Positions 25,562 to 38,492 of a stretch of DNA of 64,000 bases are shown here, in pieces; the stretch's first letter is position 1; every line of letters begins with the position of its first letter. Location of the stretch: NCBI GenBank assembly GCA_965153455.1, contig OZ234494.1, positions 17,608,001 to 17,672,000 of the forward strand, given 5' to 3'. The DNA comes from Sphagnum compactum. Its lineage: Eukaryota; Bryophyta; Sphagnopsida; Sphagnales. Below the pieces are notes generated by a model that saw only the letters and a program-made list of their open reading frames with translations, ran no database searches and had not been told where the DNA came from. Position numbers and translations under genes: made by a program.

Positions 25562-27114
25562 TCAGGAACTGAATCTCAAATTTTCCAGACACTTATAGTT
25601 GGTCACCTGCACATGAAACCGGCACAAACAGAAATTCAAGAAATTGAGTTGGAGCAAATGTACCTGAAGCTGGGGAGTTTTGAACCCAAAAGTGTGAACC
25701 CGTGTGTCCACTATCCCTGTGAGGTTCAATGGCAAGTGATCATTTGTAGCATCTTTGAGTATATCAATGCCAGTAAGTTGATTGAGGTTCACCTTGTCAA
25801 CTATCAGAACTGTCGATACCATCACTTTGCTGTTTGATTCTTGTTTTAAAGCAGCCACCAAAGCATGGCCAACTGCCACATCTTGGTATGTGGCATTCAG
25901 AATCATGGCTGAATAGCTGACACTGAACCGGTTTGTGTTTGTGGCAGAAAACACCAATGTTGAGTTCATGGACAACAGTGCAGATGATTCATCTGCTGCA
26001 GTCTTTCCATGTGTCATTTGTTTCACCTGTAAGTACATTGTTGCCCATTCCTTCTTCAGCTTTGCTGTGGGTTGGAGCTAACAAATTGATCCCCGTCACT
26101 TCATGATCCATGAGATTGTCACACAATGTTGGGACCACAAAAATCCATTACAAAAACAAGAAGGGTTGAAATTTCAGGGTTACAACTGTTGATTGGCTTG
26201 CTTTCTTTATCATTAGATATTGGGTAGAACAATTGGCTTATGAACAACCTCATTAACTGCTAAAGCTTTACCAGTCATCCCATACCAGATATATCTGATC
26301 AGTGCACATTCATAAGGATTGCATTTTAGGGTTTTGCGGGTGTTGATTGACATGCTTTTACAGGAGATTGGCAGCACAACTGGACATGCTCTTACAGAAG
26401 ATTGGCAGCACAACTGGACATACTCTTACAGGAGATTGGCAGCACAACTGGACATGCTCTTACAAGAGATTGGCAGCACAAACAGACTTACGAGAAACTC
26501 ATAAACTGTTTTCCTGGTGCAGTCTGTTGCGATCCCCTACTGTTTCCGGGTACAAGTCTGTTTGCCATTCTACAGCACAGGGATCCAATTCTCATACCAT
26601 GATAATGGTGCAAATTCAATTCCTGTAAAAGCCTCACCTAGTTTTAGGGTTTGGGACATCATTGTATTGGACTTCAGCAGGACATTTCTTTCTTGGCAGC
26701 ATGCAGGCCACACTTGGCCTTTCAAAATGCTCTTCACAATTTGTTTCCTCATGGTTTGTATTGTGTCCATTGAGGAGAATCCACACAAATTGTTGAAATT
26801 GCTATTGAAATTCCAAGAAAAACAGCCAATGGGTGTGACGAACAACAAGAGCAAGAGAGGGAGGGAGGGAGAGAAAGGGGGGAAGAGAAGAAGTGGCAAC
26901 TACAACTTACAGTGAGAGACGTGATGTTGAGGGCTTGGAGAGAGAGAGTGGGGGAATGAGGTCGAAACACCAGCCACAGTACCGCTCCTATGCAAGTGAG
27001 CAAAAGCAGTAACACAAGAAAGCCTCCCATCAGACAACAGCAGCTCCATACCCACTCCGATCTCTTCCTGGTTGCTGTTGATGATGATCCTGCCATACTC
27101 CCCACCAGTCCCAT
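25562..27114 (-). CDS. LEA-2 / NDR1-HIN1-like (NHL) membrane protein
   Basis: Three exons, 27114-26911, 26026-25664 and 25606-25562, all in phase 0, encode 203 residues. A short basic cytosolic N terminus is followed by one membrane segment at about 25-50 (CCCLMGGFLVLLLLL...LWLVF). Then comes the family-typical RPHSPTLSLQALNI, and a LEA-2 domain with NTNRFSVSYSAM, QDVAVGHALVAALKQES, ILKDATNDHLPLNLTG and GFKTPQLQ. LEA-2/NHL proteins are single-pass plasma-membrane or endomembrane proteins linked to stress or defence; the exact role is unknown. The ATG at 27,114 is the first in frame. A second at 27,096 is possible. The last exon is only 15 codons, and its tail VTNYKCLENLRFSS is the least certain part. 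Intron 1 carries a 34-bp tandem repeat. Confidence 0.8.
26349..26484. repeat. 34-bp tandem repeat, four copies, in LEA-2 intron 1
   Basis: The four units start at 26,349, 26,383, 26,417 and 26,451 and contain GATTGGCAGCACAACTGGAC. They differ at only a few positions. They are back-to-back with no unique spacers, so this is a minisatellite and not a CRISPR array. Confidence 0.95.
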
Positions 27115-27225
27115 CCGACCTCCCAGGATTCTTCTCCGACGACAAAGTCCTCCTCTCACGTTCACCTCCTACTACTGATCCTTTCAAAACACCCATGAAG
27201 AAAAACTAGCACCAAAAACCACAAC

Positions 27226-27267
<42 letters not shown>

Positions 27268-27400
27268 GTCCCTCCCTCATTCCCTCCTCTTCTTCTCTGC
27301 TGCAACAATCGCTGCAACATCTCTCTCTGCAACTGTGAACAGTCTTGAGACAACGGATTCCTGATTCAAAACCCGCCCCCTCCCCCCCATCACGTACAGC
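27115..27400 (-). promoter_or_regulatory. Leader and promoter of the LEA-2 gene with (CT)n tract
   Basis: A (CT)n run at about 27,232-27,262 (GA on the transcribed strand) lies about 120 bases upstream of the ATG and probably sits in the leader or core promoter. An upstream ATG at 27,196, in another frame, opens a 98-codon frame that overlaps the main start and could reduce its translation if included in the transcript. Confidence 0.45.
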
Positions 27401-29740
27401 GTGCTTAGAAATAGGTAGGTAGGTAGGTAACTCTTAACCTTAAGAGACAGTTTTGGGTTGACAAGGTAGGTAGGAACTCGGAACCCTCAACCCAATAACT
27501 CTTTCTTTCTATTTCTCCAATTACATTTGGTGTTAGGTTTTCTAGTTTTAAGTCCTTTAACACTAAAGCTATTTGTTTAGGACCTAAACCTAGTTTTCAT
27601 AAAATACAATGTTAAGTTAGTTCTTAAACTCTCATTCACATTTATGATATTAAAAAATGCCTACAAATGGCTAGGTTAATGTTAAAACTTTAAATTTTTT
27701 TGTTTTAATCATCATTCACGCCTATGATGATGATACGTTTCTTTTGCACATTTCTCATTTTTATTATGGTGGATAGTTGGTAGGTAGGAAAATAGGTAAG
27801 TTGGTAGGTAAATAGGTGAGGATGGGTGGACGAATGAGTGATAAGTAAATATACGATGAGTGATTGATAGGTAAATGGGTAGGTAGGTAAGTAGATGAGG
27901 TTGGTAAGTAGTGTTTTTTATTTTTATTTTTTTGTTATATAGTTGAACTAACAATCACATGTAAGACAATTTTAACTAAATTTGGTTATAAATAGGATAT
28001 GAAAATATAAAATAATTTAAAACATTCTTCACTTTTTTTTTTGGTTACATGCTAAGAACCCAATAGAAAAATCTGGTGATTTTTTGTAATGTAAAAAATA
28101 AAGTGAATTTTTGGCAACTAAAAGAACCAAAAAGAGACATTTCCTCTCTTTTTGTGGACAAATGACGAAATGACACAAAATTGGATCTTGATTCTTCTCA
28201 GAGTGTTTTGTCTAATAATCATTAAATATGTCCTCTGCTCTTGTCATTGCTAGAAAATCAAACAATTGGTCAAAGAATAAACACTAATTCCCACTGCAAA
28301 GCTACTTTGGCTGAACAAAACTAATCCCAAATTAAGAACAAATTGACCCTCCATTTGCAAGCGGTAGCTAGCTACTAGCCTACTCAATCTCAGTTACCAA
28401 ATACATTGATCAAGGACCCTAGGCAAGGGCATGCATGGGTGGGTATTTCAATTCTTAGTTGCAAAACCTACACCATAAGTTTGATTGTTGTTGTAGGTGA
28501 GAAACTTGGGGAGTGTGCTTGGATTCGTGGCCCCATGAATGTGAGCACCATCGCTTTGTGTGTTTCATTTCTTGCATAAAGTTTTCTTCATTTCCATTTG
28601 AATCATCGCTTATTATTAAACATGGTATTAAAGCATGGTTTAGTGAGTGATGAGATTGGAATTGAAGCACTTGAAGTGAAAGATTTGTTTCCATCTTCAT
28701 AGTTGGGAAAAGACCTACAAAGATCTTGGAGTGTGTGATCAAAAGAAAAATGGAAAACAAATTCCATTTGAATTTATAGGAATGGAAATATTAGAAGAAT
28801 AGGCGTTGGAGCATGGCAAAACCTTGAGTCAACTAGGTTGGTTTTTTTGGTAAAGAATGTTGTTTAGATTGTTTTATGTGAGGACCTTTCTGAGATTGTG
28901 AGGTCGGCCAAAGATTGCAAAAGAAATCCATGGAACTTTGTGTGTGAAGAAGCGTGATGGAGTGGGTAGTAGTTGGGCAAAAGTTCAAGCTTGTGTTTAT
29001 GGTGCCTTCGATTACAATAGTGTTGTTTTTTGCAAAATGACATTGTTGAGAATCACAAGCACATTGATTGTAGGTTGAATGCAAAAGATTTTGAATCGAA
29101 GGTTGACTGTGAAAAAAAATTGTTGGAACTCTTGGTGAAGTTTAGGTTCAAGTTTGGAAGAAGCTTGAAATGTTCATTTTGTTATTTTTATCATGATTAT
29201 ATTATGTTGGAATGGTTTTTGGGGAGGATCATAAAAGTGCTTAGATTGGAAATTGTGTGCAAAAGCATTTTAACGATGTTCGAGAGAGAGTTAACATTGA
29301 ATGTGAAAGACATTAATGTAAAGCTTTTTGACATGTTCAAATTTTCATACAAAATATGATACAAGTACCTATATCTAAAAATAAACATACAAAGAAAATA
29401 CATATTATACAAGGTTGTATATATAAACCACTTATTGTATGAGGTAATATATATGTGTACATGTATCAAACATTGGTTTTTATTTTGGGGGTACATATGT
29501 TATACCCATGATGACGTACGTAAGTATTAAAATTGTCTTTCATACTTGGATGGGTAGCATGGAACAACGAACTTATACCTTTTGACTTTTTCATAAAACC
29601 TTTGGAGTTTTTGTTTTCCAAGCTCCAAAATTGATTCTTGGGCACACAAATTTTTTGTTGGAGTTGCAAAGCACAGTATTCCCAAAGGAAACCAAATGCA
29701 AAAAAAATGGTTTTGAAATATTTTTTATTACAATTCAAAG
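27401..29740. other. AT-rich intergenic DNA with GTAG-type simple repeats
   Basis: GGTA/GTAG-type degenerate repeats occur at 27,411-27,431 and 27,775-27,905. The rest is AT-rich. Open frames at 28.5-29.4 kb show no recognisable protein, though they could belong to the degraded retroelement whose gag piece follows. Confidence 0.4.
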
Positions 29741-29759
29741 GGAGATTGAATTTGTAACT

Positions 29760-30075
29760 TTGGGAAATGGCTACAGTATATCCCAAATTGTTAATGAGAA
29801 ACTAAACAAAAATAATTTCCAAGTGTGGAAATTCAAGATGATGAATTGCCTAACGGGAAAGGAATATTTTGAATTCATAATCAATGAAGAACAAGAACCT
29901 ACTCTCACAAAAATTCATATTTTTCAACACCAATGAGACTTTTTAACTTGGCATGAAAAAATCAATAAGGTTTTGTATTGGTTATTTATAAGTGTGTATG
30001 ACTCAAGGTTCATTCACAGTTGGGATTCCAAAAAAAGGAAAAAGGATGTTAAGATTTTTAAAACTGAATTTTTAC
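29760..30075 (+). mobile_element. Decayed copia-type gag fragment
   Basis: The frame reads KLNKNNFQVWKFKMMNCLTG and then, after a stop, TWHEKINKVLYWLFISVYDS. This order (LNxxNFxxWKxxM ... W..K..KALYWL..S..DS) is that of the N-terminal gag region of Ty1/copia LTR retrotransposons. Stops and a frame change show it is not functional. No LTRs, protease, integrase or reverse transcriptase could be found nearby. Confidence 0.4.
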
Positions 30076-31257
30076 AAAGAGCATTTACATGAGACAAATT
30101 TGAATGAGAAAATTTGAATAGTTCAAAGTAAGATAATTCATGTGATGGCAATCATTTTCACATGTACATCAATGTGCAAATAAACTTTGGTTCAAACATA
30201 GAAATGCAAATAATGTTTGAATAAACTTGTACATGGACAATTTGATTTTTCTATTTGCATGATTATTTCCTACGCATGTGACTTACATTTTGAACTACAA
30301 ATTTTAAGCCTACTAAATCCAAAAAATCAACCAAATGGTTTAAAATAATAATTACTTTCCTTACATTCCCAAAGATTGAATTATGTTGCCTAAATTTTCA
30401 TATGGTTTATTATGCGATCAAATGCATCCAATGAACATGGCCAAACATAGATGTAAGCATTATTTATTCAATTTCATTATTTAATGCATTCATTTTTATT
30501 CCTTTTATAAAAAGGCAATTTGAATGTCTCGTGTAGTTAATTTAAAAGATATTCAAAATGACATTTATAGAATGTCCAAAATAATTTTTAATGTTTTTAT
30601 TAATTTTTCCATGACATCATTTTATCTATTGACATATTAAATCCAATACAATTATAGTGATGCAAATACAAGAAAGAACCAAAGTTCAAGTGAGCCAACA
30701 GTGATGAAAGACTCAAAAACTACAGTCCTTTTTCACTTTCTCATAAAAAGGACTTTTTGGATGAAATCTTTTTCAATCTATTATTTAAAATACATATAAA
30801 TTTTTCAATAAATCACATTTTTTGTATTAATTTTTCATGAATAACTAAGAATTTTTGAGGAATGTATAGATTTTACCAAATTATGTGTTTAGTTTTGAAA
30901 AATTATTTTAATTTCAAATTGTACGACAATATGTTACTTTTTTAATTTTTAATTTGATTGTTTCATAAACTACAATTTTGTTTTAGATGTCATGTACATT
31001 ACAGCCCATTTACATGTGGTAAAGGATTTTTAAAATTTTGAAATTTTGTTCAATAGATTTTTTATTTTTCAAATTTTCAAATTTCACAACTTTCAAATTA
31101 CGAGTGTTTTTTGAGTGTGGATAATCAATTAACATCATCTTAATTTTGTTCTCATCAAAATTCCTTTATAAAAAAAAAATTAGCTTAGTATTTTACAAAA
31201 TTGATTGCTTTTGCTGCAACTATTGTTCAAGTTCAAAGGTCATTTATTAAAACTAGA

Positions 31258-31316
<59 letters not shown>

Positions 31317-34300
31317 CCTCATCATTCATATTAGTCATTTAACATTACATTCCGTGACTAACATGGCATTAAAGTGGCACCAAAAAAATATATCTAACAA
31401 AATTATAGTTTTTATAAAGTTTTGGCAGTTGCCCGACATGTTTTTTACTTTGTTTGATTATGACTACACCCACCTTTTGAAGTCCTTTTTGGTACCCCAA
31501 TCATGAATGGACCCCTCAATTTGATTGTGGATATTGTAAAAAACCTTTCAATAAATCTACCAAGTGAATTTACATGAAAGCTTATATTGAAACATATTTC
31601 CATAAATAGTGATAAAATTTCAAGTTTATTAAAATGTCAATCTAATTATGCTACAAAAGAACCATTAATTAAAAAATAATGATCAAATAGATATACAAAT
31701 CTTTGCGATTGAATTCAATTTTTAAAAAACAACAAATGTTGAAACAAAAATGTTTTTGAAAATGTATTCTTTCATTCCAAACAAAATAAACTACAAAAAT
31801 TCATTAAAAATCACTTGAACACTCAAATGGTGATCTCTTTTTAAATGTTCTATAAGAAACAATGATTATATCTAAAAGTGTAAACTTTAATTACTATAGA
31901 AAAAGTTGGTATCATCCATTTTCTAAAAACTATCAAAATTGTCAATATCCTTTTGGTATAAATAAGGTTGACCTTAAGGTTGTTTGACACCCTTACCAAA
32001 TGTTGAATGTCTTTAAAAAAAAAATCATTGTTCAAAAAATCACTAGGTTGATATCCCTACTAAAGTGGTAAAATTGTCCTTATTAGTTAGTGCCAACAAC
32101 TAATAAAATATTTTAGTTAAGAAGTTTTGGAGATTCATAACTTCTTCAAATTTTTAATATATATTAAATTGAGCATTTTAAATGTCCATTTTGTAAGCCT
32201 TGAATGAACTTTCCAAACTCATATCAAGTGTCCCAATTGGAATTATTTGGATTTCTTTAATCGTCAATAAGATAAAGATTGGTAGTTAATTTTGATAGGT
32301 TGTAACTACTTTTGATAGGCATTTTATGTAGTTCTAAAATTATTTTTGGAATTCATTTTCAGTGGATTTTTAATGATTTTTTGTACATATTTATAATAGT
32401 TTTCAAATTGTGTTTTATAAGTTTTTTTGGGTAAGTATTTTTGGTGGTTTTAAGATTATTTTCAATAGATACTTGTAGTTTTTTTCAGTAATTATTTTTT
32501 AAATTATTTTCTACATGTACTAAAAAATATCACTAAATTATTAATCAAAATTGTCCCTATAACATTATCCTCCCTTTAGTTGGGATCATGTGCTCCTAAC
32601 TTCATACCAACAAATCCAAAAAAAGTGAATTGAATGATTTGTTTATTAAAACATTGATTTGGGCATCAAATGCAAAATTTGTTGTATTAGTGTTGGTCAA
32701 ATCTTGATTTTTACAAGAACCATTGGCTCCAATTTTTTTGTTTTTCATAAAATAAAAGGGCCTCTAATATAAGGAATATTACAACAAATAAAAACTGGCC
32801 GGTTCAAAATCCAAGTCAAAACAACTTGATTGTTAGTTTCTAAATCCAACGATTCTTATTGGGATAAAACCCATTGCTTTTAAGTTTTGTTCATGTTCAA
32901 TTTTAAATGTATTCTTAAATTGACCTAGAGCACAATGTGATAGTAAAAAATTTTCCTTTTATTATTGTCTAGAGGGTTCACAAGAAGAAATCTTGTCTTT
33001 TTTCACTATCCAAATTCACTAGGTTTTTAGTGAAATGGGATAAAATTGATTAATATGCAACTTGTATGGTTTTGGTTGATTAAAACATTTTTAGTGAAAT
33101 GATTTTAAGTTGTTTTGGATAATCACATGTTGCACTACATACTTTTTAATTTAAAAATTTTGACATGGATATATGAGCTTCTAAGTTATTATGACATGGA
33201 ATAAAGTGCCACATCATCCTATAAAAAATTTAATTTATTTTTGCAATGTTGTTAAAATGGCAATCATCCATAAGAAGACTTAGCCACATTTGGTTATAGA
33301 CAAGTTGTGGAGTTAAAAACTTGTTTAAATCTGTCAATATTATGGTCACCTACTGTAATTTATTGTAAATATTGACGATATGTATTTTAAATTTGACAAA
33401 ATTTGATTTTCTTGTTCAAAAAAGTCCTTTGTTGATGTTGTTGCCCTTTTAAATTGGCAAAAATGACAAAAAAAAGAAACTTTAATTAAATAATCAAGAT
33501 AACCATTTAATTTTCAATAGCATATTTGTTTAACAACATGAATCATACACTAATACATGTGATTAATTATACAATTTGAAAAAAATCACAATACATATAT
33601 ATTATTGATGTCAGATATGTTTTACCTTCATTTCCTTTGGAGAAGTAAAAGTAACATAATTTGGTGAAAGCATTAAATAGTTGGGGTAGCCATTTGTTGG
33701 TTCGATGATTTGAGTTGTGTTTGGTTTCGCTTGTAATGTGAATTAACATGGAAAACATGTGAATTGCCACATTCCTTGGTGGATCCAAAGTACATAACTT
33801 GATAACTTTGATGTCTTTAATATCAAGCGTAAGCATGAAATGTCTTTATATTGCAAAAGATATTGTTTCAAAGAATTGGATGGTTGTTGGTTTGCTAATT
33901 TACATTGTTGAACCATGCCCTTTTGAAGTTATGATGTGGCATTCTCCATGTGGATTTTTCTATGTGGAATTTCGCCTACATCTTCTTACATCACGGATGT
34001 GTAAATTTTTTTTTTCAAAAAACGATTGTAACTCCAATTGTTATGTATTATATGGGTAGGGTTGGTTCTTTTAGGAACACAATGATCTTGGGATGACGAA
34101 CCATTGTTTTGTTAGGTGGTAATGGGTTATAGTAATGCATGTTTTAGAAAATAATTTGTTTTCTTTATTGGTGATTCATATATCTAAAGCGAGTGTTTTT
34201 CATTGTAGATTCACATTATGAGTGAAACACACAAAAAATTGTTCAAATGGCTACCTATTTCACATACAAAAAGTCTTGGAAAAGTGCATGAATAGGACAC

Positions 34301-35420
34301 CCAAATTGCTTACCTAGGCATGTGAACACACAAATCCAAAATATGAGAGAAAACTATTGTTTAATTTCAACGATGAAAAAATTCAAAGGACTAGTATATG
34401 GGTGATTTTTTGGAATTTATCATATGGTCATCCTTAAACAAATTCCAAAAACAATTCCCACTTACCTCATTTTCAAGCTTAACTGTCTTTTTATTCCTAT
34501 TAACTTTCCTAATAATTACCTCACCTCACTCCTTTCCCCCACCCACCAACAAGAATGCAAAAAAATTTAACATATGCCTTTTCATGTTCATGACATTTTT
34601 ATTAATTCAAATTAGATTAAATTTGAGATTGACATAAATAATGATGAACTATTGAAAACCATAGATGGGAACATAAGAAAAGAAAAATAATAGTTGATCG
34701 TCATTGGTAGTGCAAAGCAACACAAAGCCCAAGTTAATAATAATATGACATTTTGAGCTAGGTGGGGATGAGATTTGATACGTTCAATTTAGAGAATTCA
34801 ACTTTAGTTGATTACATATAATTAAGCTTGAAGAATTTTACAAGAAATATGAATTGTGTAGTTGATTTGAACTTGAGTTTTGTCAATATAAACAATCTAA
34901 AATTTCGTAACTTACTTAAGACATACATAAATCGACATACATCGAAATTAAAGTCTGGGATTATAGTAATTATGAATGTTGGGATGGTTATTAGAAACAT
35001 GAATCGACCCCCGAAGGTTATCAAGGTGGTTCTTAAGATTCATAACAACACTTCTAAAAATCAAATATTCAGTCTTGATAAATAACCATGGTTCTCAACA
35101 TCTTGAAAAAAAATCAAATAACTGACCATAAAACCATTTTAATCTTTCATTAAAATGCACAATTCTTCAAAGGTTTTTGAAATAACCAGAATCAGCAATT
35201 CCTTGATTTTGATTTTTCAAAAGAACCAAAAAACTGGTGGTTTGCTGAATCTGGAATATTATTAAAAATAATTCAGGTGGTTTTTTTTTTATAAAAAAAA
35301 ATCAAATAATTGCACAACACTCATAATTACAAAAGTGCAATACCCATAGTTGAGGGGATTGCAAACTCACTATGGCCAAAGGTTTGCAATCCCTTTGAAC
35401 TTACTTGCAAGCCATGTGAA
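30076..35420. other. Gene-poor AT-rich region
   Basis: There is no recognisable gene. It is very AT-rich, with a long (AT)n microsatellite at about 31,264-31,312. Short frames (for example at 33,567-33,836 and 33,799-34,059) have no family resemblance. It is probably old, eroded transposon DNA. Confidence 0.45.
31264..31312. repeat. (AT)n microsatellite
   Basis: About 25 uninterrupted TA dinucleotides lie in AT-rich gene-free DNA. The sequence is self-complementary and can form a cruciform. Confidence 0.95.
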
Positions 35421-35426
35421 CACAAG

Positions 35427-35854
35427 TTGAATGAAACTTGTTCCATGTGGGTAGTGGTCATGAAATTTTGTCGTTCCCGGATTCATACATACTTCTTCTA
35501 GTTGATGAAACTTGGTCATGAAAATTTGTCATCCTTGAATTGATAGATACTTCTTCTAGTTGATGAAACTTGGTCACGAAAATTTGTCATCCTTGAATTG
35601 ATAGACACTTCTAGTTGATGAAACTTGGTCATGAAAATTTGTCATCCTTGAATTGATAGATACTTCTAGTTGATGAAACTTGTTCCTTGTGGGGTGGTCA
35701 TGAAAATATGTCATTCTTGAGTTCCTTCATACATTACTTCTAATTGACGAAACTTGGTCATGAAAATTGTCATCCTTGAATTCAATCATACATACTTCTA
35801 ATTGATGAAGCTTGGTCATGAAAAAATTGTCATTCGTGAATTCATACATGCTTC
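35427..35854. repeat. Minisatellite of about 55-70 bp, about seven copies
   Basis: The units share CTAGTTGATGAAACTTGGTC, ATGAAAATTTGTCATCCTTG and AATTGATAGATACTTC. Copies vary in length and have point changes. No gene overlaps it. Confidence 0.9.
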
Positions 35855-36138
35855 TCAAAGTACCGTACCTCTCTCAAAGTCAATGGCAGGATAATGCCAT
35901 TTCTTATCTTAAGAAAGACAAGAATGAATGTCAACCCAAAAACATGAAGCTTATATCCCGATGGTGGTGTTGTTGTTGTGGTGGTGGTGGTGGTGGTGGA
36001 CCGTACATTAAAGCACACAGCAAGTTACTCGAAAACTTAAAGAGTTGAAAAAAGGTATTATGCCTATGTATGAATTCATGTATAGGTAATGCCTTTTCCT
36101 AGAATCTTGACAAAGAGAACACCGCAGCAAAGAGACTA

Positions 36139-36228
36139 ATCTGGGTCCAACCCAAAAGTGCATCAAGCTACTTGCAAACTTCAAATCTGGGTCCAACCCA
36201 AAAGTGCATCAAGCTACTTGCAAACTTA
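36139..36228. repeat. 47-bp period direct duplication
   Basis: Two identical copies begin TCTGGGTCCAACCCAAAAGT and end TACTTGCAAACT. They follow directly on each other with a few bases between. Confidence 0.9.
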
Positions 36229-36249
36229 AAAGACAGAATCAAACACATG

Positions 36250-38490
36250 TCGTAAATTATACAATGTACATAACTTTTCCTCAACCTTTGAGACTCATGC
36301 AGTTCAAACCAGGGTCACATGTTATTAGCAATTTGTAAGTTATGAAGGGACGTGTAAAAAGTAACTTACTATACTTTCTATTTCGGCAACCTTTTCTCAA
36401 CAACATCTATGTAGTGTACAATCTCACTTATTCTCCAAGTTTGTGTGTTGCACATGTTGGGTGCATACCTCACCCCGAGTGCCTTACCCAACACAATGGG
36501 CAAGCGCTTAACCATTCCATCATAGGACGTTAGTGATGGTACCCAATCAGCCAAAAGGGAAAATGGGGGGCTAGGCACCTATGTTGTTAGAGGCTCTATG
36601 TTCGACAACAAAACCAAGCTCCTCCAATGGGTTCACTCGCCTACCCACCCACCCACATAATACACACTCACAACCAAGAGTTGGAAAATGGGGCTCGTAC
36701 ATTAATTCAAGTTTTTCACGAACATGAAGGTGTGCCCCCAAAATATGGTGCTCCAAAATATGGTGCTCTCTCTTTCACAAAGCCGAGTAGGCCAGATACC
36801 AAAATGAACCGGGCAGGATGGATGATGTGTGGACAAGAAACACTTTTTCATTGCATTGGATGTCCCGTAACTAACCAGCTAACTATGGTGCTTGGTGGTT
36901 AACAATATGCTCAAACCATTCACATGCAATTACCTACCTACCTACCTACCTACCTACCTACCTATTAGCCACCTAGTGTCTTACCTACTTTACTTACCTA
37001 TATAGAAATCACTAATATTCTACCTGCTTAACTATGATGCTTACCCAAATACATGGCACAATTTTTCCCTAGCTAGTGTGAATGGGGCTTGGGGAGGGAG
37101 GGGGGGGATGGAGTTAGGAGGTTTACAAGATGGGGAACCTTTGGTTAACTTAGTTTATGGATGAACATGGTTCATCCACAACTAAATAGATGGTGCACTA
37201 GTGAGTAGCTAGCTGGGTCACATTAATTAAATCCCCCAGATTGTGCTGCCAAACATTAAATTAAATTAAATGTTGCATTTAAATTAATTTGCATTTAGGG
37301 CAAATTAGTCATTTAATTGAATTAAATGTTGCATTTAGGACTAATTTGCCCTAAATGCAAACAACTACTAACCTTTTTAGTTGTGGTTCTGACACAAGTA
37401 TGTAGTTTTAAAAAAATTGCCTAATTTCTATTTTTCAGAAAATGAGGAATCTAAGGGCTGTGAAGGGCCTAAGTGAAGATGATCTAAGGGTGGTCACCAT
37501 TCTAGCTTTTCATGGAGGTGTTTGTGGCCCATCCAGCTTTTTTTGGGGTGTGTTGTTTTTAAAAAAAAAACAAATTTGTCCTTAAATTTGTCCTAAGAAA
37601 ATGTGCATTCATTTTGGTAGCCTTCCCCCTCTTTGTTTTAGGACAATGGGTCAATTAAAAAAATCATTAATTATGGAACCCAACATGCTTGTATTTAATT
37701 TCCATGTTGACTTTTGTGGATTTATAGGTTAATTTATGTAGTGGCCTTGCCCTAAATTAAGAAGAAGATATTGTGAGTCTCTACACTATCTTGAGTGGCT
37801 AAATTAACCTAACCCACTAACCTTTAGTGGTGGGTAGTTACTTGTAAGGGTTACATAGTAGACAAAAATAGCTCAAGTTAAATTTTAGGGTTTAAATTTT
37901 AGGTTTAAATTTCAAATGACCTACTAATGTATATTTTGCAAATCCATCATCCAGCATTTGGGTCATTGAAAATTAGGCACTAAAAGATTATCAAGACAAA
38001 ATTGCCATTTTTTGGGTCAAATTTTAGCACATATCTTAGTGGATTTTTTTCACAATTTTTTTTCTTCAGTATGGGTTGTGAGTTATGAGGTCATTCCATA
38101 CCCTCTTTGGAAACATGCCTTGCCAAAAAAAAATTTAAAAATTGAATAATTTTATAGCAAAAGATAATTAGTTTTTTTTTTGTTTCACCATCCCTTATGT
38201 TCTAGTTTCCTACCACCTCAAAATCCCTACACAACTTGAATTGGATTCAAATTGAATTGAGTTCAAATACATTGTTTGGAATTTGAATTCAACTAAATTT
38301 AATTCGACAATTGAATTAAGATTCAAATTCAATTAAGAAAAATGGGATGCAAATTGGTGGATAACATATTAAAAATTTGGTCTAGATTTTCCAAGGGACA
38401 ACCATGATTTTTAGAACTTAAAGTTGTCCTACCTAAATTAATTCCAATAAATTATTGTCATTGGAATTTATTAGGCACATAAATTAAGCA
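36250..38490. other. AT-rich gene-free stretch with an ACCT repeat
   Basis: It contains (CCTA)n at about 36,930-36,964, a perfect hairpin at 37,288-37,361 and homopolymer runs. No open frame resembles a known protein. Confidence 0.5.
37288..37361. repeat. Perfect 23-bp inverted repeat (hairpin)
   Basis: Positions 37,288-37,310 are the exact reverse complement of 37,339-37,361 (arms begin TTTGCATTTAGGGCAAATTA). The 28-base loop and the bases before the left arm share AATTAAATGTTGCATTTA. It may be the two ends of a very small foldback element or a structured RNA. Confidence 0.85.
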
Positions 38491-38492
38491 AA

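Noticed and set aside
26349-26484. Regular short repeats resembling a CRISPR array
   Set aside because: The 34-bp units are head-to-tail with no unique spacers, and they lie in a plant intron.
36342-36902. Overlapping frames on both strands near 36.3-36.9 kb
   Set aside because: No family resemblance, no splice structure and poor agreement with coding composition.
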